Source: Apostichopus japonicus
Lineage: Eukaryota > Echinodermata > Holothuroidea > Aspidochirotida > Stichopodidae
Direction: 5' to 3'
Assembly (NCBI RefSeq): GCF_037975245.1
Contig: NC_092573.1
Location: forward strand, 10,202,001 to 10,266,000
DNA length: 64,000 nucleotides
Shown here: in pieces, positions 23,872 through 37,000 of the stretch
Layout: each line of letters opens with the position of its first letter
How positions within the stretch are numbered: the stretch's first letter is position 1
Notes under the pieces: model-generated
What the model was told of the DNA's origin: nothing
Databases searched by the model: none
The model's input: only the letters and a program-made list of their open reading frames with translations
Made by a program: the position numbers and the translations under genes

Positions 23872-24448
23872 CGCATCTGCACCCCACCGGCCTCAGCTCA
23901 GATTGTATTCTTATTACTACACGCTGCTTGTAAATCAAACCGAATTAACCGTATTTCCTTAAGACAATCCAGCATAAAAAAACGTGTTTCAGTTATAACG
24001 TTACGATAAAGAAATTTGTAGACAGGGTAACGTTTTGTATTAGTTTACATCTTTCGAATACAACCCATTGTCTAAATTTGACATTGAAAACATTGTGAAA
24101 TAACGCCACCAATACACTTTATATGTGTCGCATAAGTGTCGCAAATGTTGTGCATTATTTCGATCATAAGTGAGACATTTGCTGAGAAAGTTGCACAACC
24201 ACTCCCAAAACATGCTGACTCACCTTCCATTAAAGTAATAAATGTAATTTTAGGTAATCATGGTTTTAGCTGGTGGGCTGCATTCTTCCTGTGTGCCACA
24301 CTTTGTCCACCTAAATCATTCAGAAAAATAAATCCGAGCTCCCATCTACTAAGCTTTACATAAAGTTTGTCTTATTTTCTGCAAGCATCCATCATATGCA
24401 GTAAAATTAATCTGAATTTCCTTTCTTCTGTATATACAGAGAAACTAT

Positions 24449-25145
24449 CAGGGCCGTAGCTACGGGGCGGGGTGTCAAGATGCATGTGCCCCCCCCCCAA
24501 TTGTCACAGGCCACCCCCTGAGTGGATCGAAAAAATGAATGAAAAAGACTTACGTTATATAGAAAAGGCAAGGCAACGATAGAAATTAGGAGGGAATTTT
24601 AATATAATGGATAACTTTGCAATGTAAAATGAAGTAAAACTTTTGCTAAAATGTCGTAAAAAGTGTTATTTTACGGCGCGCTTCGATTGCACTCTTGGTA
24701 GACATTTGCCTTATTATTACTTCTTGTTGGACATCTTGAGTGGAATTATTGTTCCAAAGCTCCATGCAACCCATACCATCATCCATCCTCCCCACTGCAA
24801 GCAAGAGTTATTATATAAAAAAATGCTATTATATTGCTATTATCAAAATAAAAATGGGCAACTTGTTATTTTTGTGGTCTGTTTAGTGCACATCCAATGC
24901 CATTTGAACGTAGTTAAATGCTTCATTCTAATGCCCATAATTTATTAAATAAACCAGAGCTTCAGGGGCTATGTCCTCCTTCCCCACTGGAGCGTTACCC
25001 TGGACCCCACGCCTTGGAGGGAGTGCTTCGCCTTCTGCGCCGTTGGGTCGTTCCAACTTGAAGCCCACGTGTGCTTCCCCCAACCCCCCACCCCACCCCG
25101 CCCCCCAAAAAAGTGGAAAAGAAGGAAATTCTAGCTACGCCCCTG
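24449..25145. mobile_element. hAT-like miniature element with degenerate target duplication
   Basis: It begins CAGGGCCGTAGCTACGGGGC and ends TAGCTACGCCCCTG, so the ends are inverted copies with one mismatch. Poly-C follows the left end and CCCCACCCC-type sequence precedes the right end, as in the other hAT elements here. Flanking 8-mers (GAAACTAT and GAAAATGC) agree at only five positions, so the insertion may be old or the boundaries slightly off. No coding capacity. Confidence 0.65.
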
Positions 25146-28030
25146 GAAAATGCATGCTCAACTGTAATCAATACTATAAGTTTCGTCATTATATGCTCAT
25201 TAATTAACCTTCACGGGGTTGTAACCAGGGGTTCTTTGTTTTAACTGCGGCTGCGTGGTGTTATGGATGATTGCGACACGATTTTCATAATAACACAGAT
25301 TCAGATTTTTCCTGCTGAGTACTTCACCTAGTTGTTTCGAGCTTCATTGTAGTGGTACGGTATGCCGACGTACGTATAACTATACCTTTGTACATCATCC
25401 GTGACAACAGATGAGACGACATTTGATTCTTGTGGCACGGTAGGCGTTAAAATTGGGATAATAAGTTCACTTGATGCTTTATATTGTTAATACTGTCCTA
25501 AATATTCAGATATTTAGTAATAACATACAAGGGACACTGCAGTTACTGCTACAACATGAAAAGTTACTCGTTCGGGATTTTACTTCGCAGGACTAAGTTA
25601 TGCTAGGTCGTTACGTATTCATTTCACAGGCCTAGGGCCTACGCCTTACGCCTTGTACTAGTTAGGACAAACTTTAGGCCTAGTAATTTAATTAGCCTCG
25701 ACAGCACAGCTTAGGCCGAGGCCAATAAACATAGACTTACTCCTTTGTCTTTATTATAGCGTATATAGGCTAATGTTGTCGAACCAGTGAGTTTCAAACT
25801 ACCTTAGCCGACATGGACGTGATAGTTGCAAATGATGAAGCAGGTTAAGAATGCTAGACCCTACATTACATAAGTTCTCAAGTCAAAGATCAAGCACTTC
25901 TCTCCATCAATAGGCTAGGGCCTATGAAGGCCCTAGCCATTGCTATGCGCAGAGTAGGTGTCAGTCATAAGATATGGGACAATGCATTATCATGTAACCA
26001 GTGATCACCCCTTTTGGACCACCGAGGTGCGAGTCCAAAAGTGTAGGCCCCTATGTATAGCAAAGTACTGTTAACCTTGCTAATAGCACTAGGCCCTAGA
26101 TAATTTGACAAGTATTGGAGCACCTACCCGTTCTTTACTCCCAGATAGAAAATGTCAGTTTGGGAGGTTATGAATATGTGTAAATGAATATCGGTTTATT
26201 TCATGGTTAATTCCAATGCAAAATTTGTTTCATTACAAGTTGACTTTTTCAACAATACTGCCAGCCAATTTAAGATTAGACTATAAAACTACATGTAATG
26301 GTATGTGCCAATAGATCATTTTTTGACTAATGGGTCATTTATTTGTTGATTCACCTGGTTTGTACCAAATGTTAACTTACAAAGAGGAAATAACCTGAAT
26401 TTAAAAAGTTTGCGATTCTCATCTATGGCACTTTTGTACTGTTCTCAATAGTGGCGCAATACACTCTCCAAACAGTTTCATTATCTAACTCTGCGATCGG
26501 CATTATGATCTGTACTAGCCAGCTGACTGCCCTTATTGACACCAACTGAAAATCATTTTCCATTTTGTTGTGCATTGTCCATTTCATAGGAAGGAAATAA
26601 TATCTGTTGGTATAAATTTTTAGTTTAAAAATTTATTAAAAGTTTAGTCAATATTGTGCTTCTTGTCATATAGACAGTATTGGATTCAGCCCTATTTTGG
26701 ATGCAAAATTTAGGTATCAAATAGGTATGTGTACCTTGAAAGACTGGTAGTCTTCCATCGCCAAACATCATCTGTTGAAGAAATCTAACTTTGGCACTTT
26801 TTTAACTGGGCTCTCCAGCAGCTCTATAGAGGGCACTGCCATATTAATTCTAACATACTCAATCTACTGTTTACAGATCTCTGAGTCAAATTAACATGAT
26901 TGTTTTATGGAGCTCACAAGCATGCAAATACGCCGGTCACTGGATAAAGCTTGCACGCTGACACAGTGGGTGATGGACAAGTTCATGGTCCCACTTGTGC
27001 AACGATAAACATGCTTTAGAAAGCGAAAGTTAATGTGCTTAACATAGTCTGCTTTACTTGTAAATTTGAAAAAAACTAGGTTTAAAAGATCTCTTCATCA
27101 AATAGTTATGAGTAAATTGTATATATGTGATCAACTCATGGTAAGCACTGTTCTGATGAATAAACAGAAACTGCAATTTGTCTCAATTTGTTTCACTATG
27201 ATCTAGAGAGGACTGGTATAACAGAGCCCTCTGTTGGTTTTGGGCATGGATGGAGAGCCCCATTAGTCCAAGTCAGTCCAGCATCCTATGTTCACATTGC
27301 ACAGTTGGGATAATACTAATGTGTGACCTGACCGATCATCATAGCAACCCTCATTCCGTTTTCCAGGGTCCGCATAACACTGTATTACTGTACATAGTAC
27401 ATACATCTACAATATGCTTTTCAGGTTTAGCTGATATTGGAAAAAGCAGAATCGCATGTTTTATGGTGGATAGAATTAGAACAAAAAACGATCGAAAACG
27501 CTGTTCATATTTTCCTGTGATGCTACTTAACTTGAACATTTCCAATCTAGACAAGTAACCACAGTATACTGAAACCAATCCATTGTAGAAACAGCACTGT
27601 TCAACAGGGCCAAAGTTGTTTGTGTACAGGCCTGCATACAATGGTAACATCTTGCCAAAAAACCTTGACAATTTTTCTTTCACCTATGAAGCTAACCTAT
27701 TGTGGGGGTACTAACTACCTACAATGACCAACTTGTTGTCAGAAATTCAATTCGTATGAGCATTAGGTCAGTAGTGCATTTACAGTTCTTGTTTACCCAC
27801 CATTTTCTCTTTAATGCAGAGTTCTTTAGAAGTGTCTCACATTTCAAGCAATTACGGTGAGGTGTATCCTGGGAAGTTCAGTCATTACATGAAAAGGCCA
27901 AGCCAAAGATTCTGTGATGGAACCAAACTAGGACTTCAGAACGGATTGTTGCACTTGGTTTCCATAGTTTATATCTGGAAAGTGGCCTTTTTTATTTGAA
28001 GAATATTTTTGAAATTTCAAAGTCACCAAA
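25146..28030. other. SERINC upstream region
   Basis: This is the sequence between a hAT-like element and the SERINC start codon. It should contain the SERINC promoter and any non-coding first exon, but I cannot place either from sequence alone. Frames here, including about 110 codons on the minus strand at 27351-27683, have no recognisable protein features. Confidence 0.4.
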
Positions 28031-31000
28031 ATGCCTGCAGACAGTAACTGTTGTGTGTCAAAGGTAACTCTTTTTGTTCGTTAAGTTTCTTTTAATTCAA
28101 TCAATTAGCTATTGTATGTGAAGTATTCGTTATTAATAATGACTTATTGAAACAAATGTTGTTGTACTTTAGTTCATATGAGCTTTCAACTCTGCACTTT
28201 AAAATACAAAGCATTGATATATTACAGGTGCATTTGCAGCACAGAAGCACATTAATGTCATTTTGACCTTCAGGAACGTTTAGCCAGTGTGAAATGAAGA
28301 GCCCACTGTGTAATACCTTGTATATGAATACTGTGCTGGTAACATAATGAAGTACATATAGTAGTCTGTGGGTAAGTTCCAGAGGCTATCTGTCTTGCAG
28401 TGGGATATACTGTATCGGATATACTGTGGTTTAATTACCTTTGAATGGTAGTATTGCCTTTCACTTTTATAAACCAGATCTTTACGTAAAACAAATTCTG
28501 GATGATTGCTTGAATTATTTCGGGAAGAAACAGTGTATTTAAACTTGTAATTAGCATTTACTGGTCAATTATGTATCATAAAAGGTGAACATCAATTTGG
28601 ATTTTATGTACTGTCCTGCAGTCCTGGAATATCTCTGAATTTGTACAAAGGCCCAGAACAATTTTAATCGTATCTGTTTGGCGACCTCCTGATCGTTTCG
28701 ACAGCTTGAACATAAGCTGTCTACAACTAAATACAATTAAATTTCATCCATGACTTACAGATAAAGGCAACCCGGATCATTGAATAATGTTATACCCACA
28801 TATTGACATTCATAGTATCATGTTGCACTGGGTTTTTATCTTGGACAAAATACTTGGTTCTGGATGAGAAGTTCTAAACTCTGACCAGGCTTGAAACATA
28901 GAACCACAGAAACACTGAGATACCTCCAAATACCACAACTCCCTTTAAACATACAGTGTATACTAGGAATATATCTTTGATACCAAAATGGTTGGAGAGG
29001 GAGGGAGAGGGTGAAGTCGACATCAATACCAAATGCCCAGATTTCTTCGAAAAAAATATGCTCATCGTATAGTAAAATGTCAGGTACTGTAGTGTAGTTG
29101 CCTTTATAGTTTACTATTGCAATTCCAAAAATACTATACTACCTATAAATTGAACTCTACAAATATATAAACCTACATATTACAGTAAATTACCTGTGAA
29201 TTTGGTTGTATTCTTCATGTCACCCTTAATAAGGTTCCTTTCACCATGAATAGTAGGTTAATGGTCATTAATATTGCTCCCAAATATGCTAGAAAGTCAA
29301 ATAATGGTCGCTGAGTGTCAAACTCGGAATGTACAGTAGCAATTTATATGCCATTCTCTAAACCAATTCCCTGTGGCAATGTATCCTGTAGTTTAACACC
29401 TTCTCCCTTTAACAAAATATTGGGCATAATTTGAAGCACTCAAAATACAATATTGATGATCTCTACATTTTATCAAATTCTAGCCAATGTAAATAATTTA
29501 ATTATGTATTAATATATGTATATCTGTCTGTGTTTTATATTTTAGCTGGAATGTTGCTGCTGGAAACAACCCTTCTCCTTATGTTGTCTCCCACCATTGA
29601 AGGAATCATGCAGCACTCGCTTCATGTATATCATCTTCTTCATAATCAGTTCTGCGATATCATGCGCCCTCGTGTCCAAAACAGTGGAGGAAAGTCTTCT
29701 TCAGGTAAAATATATTTAAAAATATAAATATATGATATGGTAATTCATATAGCCCTATAAAGTTATAGACTTCTAACAAAATACCTGAAGGCTGATAGTT
29801 TTGAGCAAATAGGTTCAAAATGTACACTGATTTGTGAAACAATTTAATAATAATATGGAAATGATCCATTTTGTTAATCTGTAATTATTTTGTAGATTCT
29901 TTTAATTAATGCTGTTAGCATTTGATTGCCAATTTATGAAAATGATTATTACTTAATGTAAGATAACAATTATTGATCAAGTTAAAACACCAGGTTAGAT
30001 TTTCGTTATAGCCAATACTCAAGAACAGAGAAGATACTGTACATACAGGAATGATATATCAACTGTATTGTTCTAAAACTGTGATTAATTGGATGATTGG
30101 ATGCTGGGAATAACTTATCTGGTATCTCATCGCAAAATGGTTTTGCAAAATGGTTATGCAAAAGGGTTATGCAAAAGGTTATGCGGAATGGTTAAATGCA
30201 AATGGTTATGCAAAATGGTAAAAATGGCAAAATGGTTATGGCAAAATTGTTATGTAAATGGTATGCTATAAGAGTTCACAGATGTAGTTTTTGTGTACAG
30301 CATTTAAAATGAGGAAAAGGTCAGAGTCTTAGAAAATGGCTACACAAACTTTGAAAATCAATTTATTCTCAGAGATGAGGATACAATAGATACAAAAAAA
30401 AAAAAATGTAATCATTTCTCCATTGATCATATCCAATGGTCATACAGTATCTGTAATTGGAACTGGTAACAAGCCATGGGGCCTGCATAGTACAATTCTA
30501 TCTAGTAAGTTACACATTGTTCAACATTTCCACAAAAACAGTGCCAAATTTCCTGCCTATAAATCTACCCCTGGGAACAGTCAGCTCAAATTACTGTTAG
30601 TGTGTGTAAACTGACTTCTGTGAATCCTTCAATCACTGCATTGTTTGACTTAATGGGATCTTCCTGTAGAACAATAACTACAAAACTTAAACCAGAAGTA
30701 ACTTAGAAGGATCGTACTGTTTCCACATCAAAGGTAGTTCTATTGACAACCATATGTAGTTTAGATAGTGAATTGTATATATGCATGGCATTTTGTCCTA
30801 CATTCCTAGGTACCTATGAATCCATGCCCACACAATATCAAAAGTTGTATAAATGATAAAATTGGTCCTTATGTCAAGGTTACGGGAAATGTATACAGCT
30901 GCAGTACATGCTGCCAGCAGTTCAAAGTAATGTAAATGGCACCAGTCGGGACAATGTTTCTATACACAGTACTGTCATGTCCTGCCTCTGAGCACTCCTA

Positions 31001-34000
31001 TTGTCAGTACGAGCAGTATGAATATCATGCTTCTATCAGATCAAGGTTAGGAACTGTTTGTACTGTCAATACAGCATGATATGGGAGGACAATTTAGAGA
31101 GGTATTAGCATTAGGAAATTGTTCCAACTGGCTGTAAATGGAGGTCTATACATGTATGATTAGTCATATTCATGCCCACAGTTTCAAGGTGTGGATTGTA
31201 TTTAAATCTCAGTGTCAATGGTACCTACAGTCATGATATGTATACATACTAAACAGTTCCAATGTGATATACGGATTGTAAAATTCTAAAACTCCAAGGT
31301 TACCATACCATTATACAAGACTGCAGGTTAAAAAGTCTTGTGCGTCGTATTTGTTCTGCAGTCAAATGTCGACAGTTGTAATTTAAGTAATTTGGATAGT
31401 ATGAGCCTCTGATTGCTAATCAAACTGACCATACATAGAGACAGGTATGCCATGACTTGCTCTATAATCTCGGGAAAACTTATGCCATAACTGTCTTCAG
31501 TATTTATCCTCACAAGTAGCACCTCGAAAGTATCAAAGTGATTCGAAGGACATTCTCTGGAGTTTTTTCCAATCCTTGAACGTAATCCCTGCTTTTCATT
31601 TGAGATGGGTCAATTTTCTATCATATTTAGTAGCAACACTGAACTATTTTCAAATAAGCAGTTTTTCCTCATGTCAGATGTATCCTGGGTATGGTTGTTG
31701 CTGCCACACACACAAAGAATGATTTATTTTCCCCCTCGAAATTACCAAAACCTTTCAAACTTACTACAAAAACCTACTACAAAAAAGAATCAACATTTTT
31801 CGGAAGTGTTAGTTGCAAAAGTCTCACTCACGGTATGAAGAGCATGTTGTTATAATAATAACATTTGCTTTTTATATAGCGCTTTATACCAGCGATAGGT
31901 CTCAAAGCACTTTACAGACGCTTTACAGAGACGATCCCTCCAGTCGACAGCAGTTATATACTGCGCCCAATGACAAGTTACCTCACAGGCACCCATTAAG
32001 CCCCTGGGTGGAGAGAGGCGAGTGAGATAAGGCATCTTGCCCAAGGACACAACGTAATGAACTAGGCAGGAATCAAACCAGCAATCCTTGGATCACGAGT
32101 CCGACGCCTTAGCCAATTGGCCACCACGGTCTCACCTAAGGTTGTTAGTCGACTGATCATCGGTTACATTATTCAAGGTTATGTTAAATGCATACTGCAG
32201 ATGTCAAGGCTTGTCTGAATAACAGTTTGTAAATAGTGCATTTAGGTTTTGTAGGGTTTATTAGTACTTAGACAAAAAGTAAGCAGTCAGAAACCACACA
32301 ACCAAAGTGAATTGAAGAAAATATCAAGTCAAAATTTTATTTGAAACCATATACATCTTTTCCAATAGAATACTGAGATAGACCATTTAAATGTCCCGTC
32401 TGAGTAAAGAATGTCTTCCAGATGTTTAGTTACTGTTGTCTGCTACAAACTCTACACAACTAGCACTAATCTCATGATAATCTGTCATTAGAAACGCTGG
32501 AATATAAAGTCAGTACAAATCACCAAAGCCATGAAAAATATTGATATTTAACTGATTGCAAATTTAAATTGCCCTACTGTACTACTATGTTAAAGCCTTG
32601 GCAAACTTGGTGTCCATTTTGAGCATAATAGAAATTTACAAGAGCGGGTAGAATAATCCATTGTGTTCCAACAATATGCCCTTTATACAGTGATCTAACA
32701 TCTAACATCATTATGTAAAACAAGGGGGGGGGGGAGGGAGGGAAAATGAGGAGGAAGTTAAAAGATATCCATTCATGCATGAATTGTCTATGACTCACTA
32801 TTTTCCATTTACCAACAGTCATGTGTCAACATTGTCTGTTTATAATACTCAATTATGATTACTGTAGACTCAAACCTACAGCTGCACTCTTGAGGCAATT
32901 GTTATTGACAAAGATTGTGCAAGGCATTGTACAACACAATAGGTGTACTATACATTGTAGAGCTCTACACAAGGAACTAGGGAAGCAACTTAAAGAGCCC
33001 AATAATACATGCGAACAATGTTGTTGGATATATGGGAAAAGCCCACTTCACCTCTTGGTGTGTAGTTTAGATACATTTGTCATGCTATATATTGTATAAA
33101 TACTGTGCTGGGCAATTTTCAATGGTTGTCTGGGTCATAGGAGACAACCAAATTTCTGTTCGGAAGACCAAAATCAGCTTTGGAGGTCTTCTGATAGACT
33201 CTGTACTAGTAAATGTTTACATCAAATTCAGATTGCATTATAATTATATACCCCCAAATAGCTGAAAGGATAAATATGTATCACCCTCCCTCACTTTGGA
33301 GATGATGAAATAAATCAATAGTAGTGGTAGGCTTATGATCCACCTGAAGAGGAGTTTACAGGTGTTCTGTGTTTCACCAATTTAACCTTTTTATACACAT
33401 CTCTCCTATTAGTGCACATATTGGTCACTCTTTGTTATTTTGCTACATTTTTTTTGACATCGGCTGTGCGGACAACCAAAAGGGTACCTGTACCAGGTTG
33501 TCCAAGGGACAACCAGAAAAAAGTCCTTAAACTGTTTCCCTTGACCTTGAAATATCCTTAATATTCCATCTCCACACATTTGTCAAAGAAATCCACAAGA
33601 GGTACAATTAGTCTGTATGTCTCTCTCCTTAGTAAAGTGCTACTGTAAAGTCTTTAAGCTATTCACACCATATTTCAATAAAGACATGTTGTTGAACATA
33701 AAATATGAGGGACAAAAAGTGTTTAAAAGTAGCACGGGTGAACACATTTCTGGACCCACTTCACTATCCATGCTATGGGTGTGCAATATGGAGAGATTGT
33801 GAAAACATATGATTCAAATTCTTTCTTCATACTAGATTATTAAGAGATTCATTTTTGTTGTGTCACTGGGAGTATGTATATGCATTAGATATCTTCATCT
33901 CCCCCCCACCCCCCCCCTCCACCCACCATGTAGCCAGATCTGAATGGATATTTTGGAAAAAGTTAGAACCCAATGGTGACTAACATAAGTTGCTATAAAA

Positions 34001-37000
34001 CTTGCCGCCTTACACTGCCCGATCACAGCCAAACTCAAATCCACCACTGTGACCTAGTTTTCGATTATTGTGAAAATGCATGGACTTGCAGCTGACCCTC
34101 CGCACGCTGATTGACTGCTGTTAACAACTGGAGTGCTCATTAAGGTCACATGCAAATTTATTAACCTGTTATTGGTAACATTTGTTGAAACTTTAGTCGT
34201 GAAGCAGTGTGCAATACCAACTGCCAGCCTGAAAAAATGCTACATGTTCAGTTTTCTCACCTGAAGTCCACAGGATTTAAAACTGGTAAAATCCTGTTTA
34301 GTTATTCAGCACATGCACACTATGCAAATATGCAGCATTTTCCGTTTAATGGTGATCAAGTTGAGTTCTGGTCATGATCAATAGGGCAGTGGGATATCCG
34401 CTCCAATGCTATTCTAGCTTATGTTGCATAATTTTCCTTTCAATTTCCTCCATGTTGTAGCTTCCCAGGTTTGGCAACTTTTGCGATTTCGTAGGAAAGG
34501 AAGGTAATTGCGAACATTTCCTTGGTCACGTGGCAGTCTACCGTATCAGCTATGCAACAGCTTTATTCTTCCTGGTCTTTGCCGTTTTAACTTTCTGGGT
34601 GAAAAAGAGCAGCACATTTCGAGGAAACCTTCAAAATGGGTAAGTTTTCCAGGAATGTTGAAGAACTAGTAATTGGCATTTTTTCACCTGTTTGTTTCCT
34701 TTTGTAACAACAATTATGATAATAAAATGAAACCTTTGTAATTAAATCTATATACTGCTTTCCATAAACTATGATCACTTTGTTTTCACTGACATATTGA
34801 ATGTCAGTTTTATGAGCCAACAAATCATATCTCTATGGAATGTAAATTATATAGAATAGAATTTTGCGATTTTTTGGACCAGAAGTGTGTACAGCCTTGT
34901 GAATACATAGAAGATCTTTTCTCAAAGTTCTCGACTGGAAATACTTTTGCCAAATCTGTGCTATGAATAATAAAATATAAATTAGAATATCCAATTGGAA
35001 GAAAATCTTTGTTGTATCTGTTTAACTTATTCCTTATTTGAAATCTAAATGTGCTCTGCTCTGTTAAGATACTGTTCATTATGAATCCTATCCCAAACCT
35101 CCTCCCCCCCCAGCCCCATCCTCTGCAAATGATCCCATCCTCCCCCCAAAAAGGAGAGAAAATCATTAAAATAGTCTATCAGTTGCTGATAGGACAAGAA
35201 ATGCTTGCCTGGGTCTGTACTTCCAACTACTGTACATACAGTAGTTATCTGCATTAAACTTGCAACCGCAAAGATAGCATCTCTATTGAAAAAAACGTTA
35301 CAATTATTGCGTGTTGAACTTCTTCTCCTAAAGATCCATTTTACTGTATGCCTGGTTGATTTTATGGGTTAATCCTGTGAGGGTGAATAGTTTCTTTGTT
35401 CCTGCGGTAGTAGTATGTTTGACATCCTGTTTAAGTCAAACCTATGTATGGTGTGCCAATAAGAAACATCATAACGTGTGGGTGTTGTGTTTAAACTCAA
35501 CAGACCGGGGTGTGATGCAGAAACTCAACATATACAGTACAGCACTAAATTGATTGTGACATTTAAGTATAGCTTAAATCTGTTACATACATGAGTATGT
35601 AATATATTGACAACCTGTTGTATTAATGACATGACACAAATATACCTAAAACCTTGAGAAAGCACTGTATGTTACTTTTCCAAATAAACATGAACTCTTT
35701 GGACACACATACAATAGCAGATGGTCTAATCAGATAGGCTACTAATTGTATAAGATAAATTGTAATGCCATTAACTGGAGAGGCTGATTACCAATTAATT
35801 TCACCTTTTGGGGAGTGATCAGATCAGGAGTGAACTAGTAGCCTTCAATGGAACATTTCTATAAATCCTGCCGTGAAGTCATTGGGATTTAATCATGTAA
35901 CATAAATCCTGCCGTGAAGTCATTGGGATTTAATCATGTAACATAGAGTAATGTAATGTTGCATGCTACTTGCTCTGACTTTGTTGCTTCTCAAAGGATT
36001 CTCCAGAAATTTGAAAAAGTTTGCATACTCCTTACCTAACACCAAGATAAGGTGCCAGTGGTATTTTGTTGTGATCATGTACAAAGTGAGAAAGGTCAAT
36101 GTTCTGTGGGGTCCCCAGACCCTAGCATGATATAACATGGGTAAGATATTAGCAAAACACAATAAATAGGAATTCAGAGGTAAATTGATCGAAATTGAGA
36201 AAGGTTGTATTACACATTCACCCCCTTCTTTGCTTCAGAAGGGATTACCACCCCCCCATATACCCCCGTCCCTTATCGATTATCCTAATTCCATTTGTGC
36301 AGCATGTGACTGTCTAGTATTTGTGAGTTATGAAATACCGTTCCGTTTTCTTTTTTTTGAAGGTACTGGTTTTGGAAGCTGTTGATTTTGATATGCCTTT
36401 GGAGTGCTTCATACTACATTCCAATCAGAGAGGTGGAATTCAGGATTTTACTATACGTGGGTATGACAGCAGGGGGAGCTTTCATATTCGTCCAGCTCTG
36501 GCTTTTGATCGATCTTGCTGCTTCATGGAATGAAAGATGGTTAGGTTTATGTATTATTTTTTGCTTTTGCTTCTTTGTTTATGTTTGTTTGCAACAATGG
36601 AAAAGCAAGATATTGATTTGTGTTGTGTTTATTTGTTGTTTCATTGTTAACTCAATAAATTTTCCATGTCAGATTAACAGAAATTAAAAAGGAAAAAAAA
36701 ACAGAAACAAAACAAAAATATATCTCTTGGGCCTTGCTCAGTTGAAATTTCATTGGTCTTTGTTAACATATGATTGGAATCCATATCGAATAACTTTATG
36801 GAATCACTCATGAAGATATATTTTTTGAAGCAAAAAACACCAGAAAAAGTAGAGAGATAGAAACCTGTTTCATTAATGCAAATTATTTTTCAAATAAGCC
36901 TAGTTTGATTGAGGGATAAACCAGTTAGTTATCAATTATTTTCACACCTTAGCCACGATGATGCAGTGTACCAAACTTAATACAAAATACATCTTTAAAG

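Larger units (their letters stand above)
22061..24440. other. Intergenic repeat-rich DNA between PRCC and SERINC
   Basis: No exon is supported. C- and G-runs occur at about 22110, 22480 and 22732, as in the hAT ends of this window. The right ends of decayed elements are suggested by GGTTACGGCCCTG at about 23303-23315. Two repeat pieces (23050-23215 and 23696-23871) are annotated separately. Confidence 0.5.

Noticed and set aside
27351-27683. 110-codon minus-strand frame upstream of SERINC
   Set aside because: No recognisable motif, no splice partner and no compositional sign of coding; a frame of this length is expected by chance in this much sequence.
32048-32134. Possible functional tRNA gene on the minus strand
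   Set aside because: It has a good A and B box but sits at the head of a SINE with a known type of body and tail and a probable 7-bp duplication.
33120-33525. Cluster of GACAACC and GGTTGTC words as inverted repeats of an element
   Set aside because: The words are only 7-8 bases long, and no consistent boundaries or duplications could be drawn.
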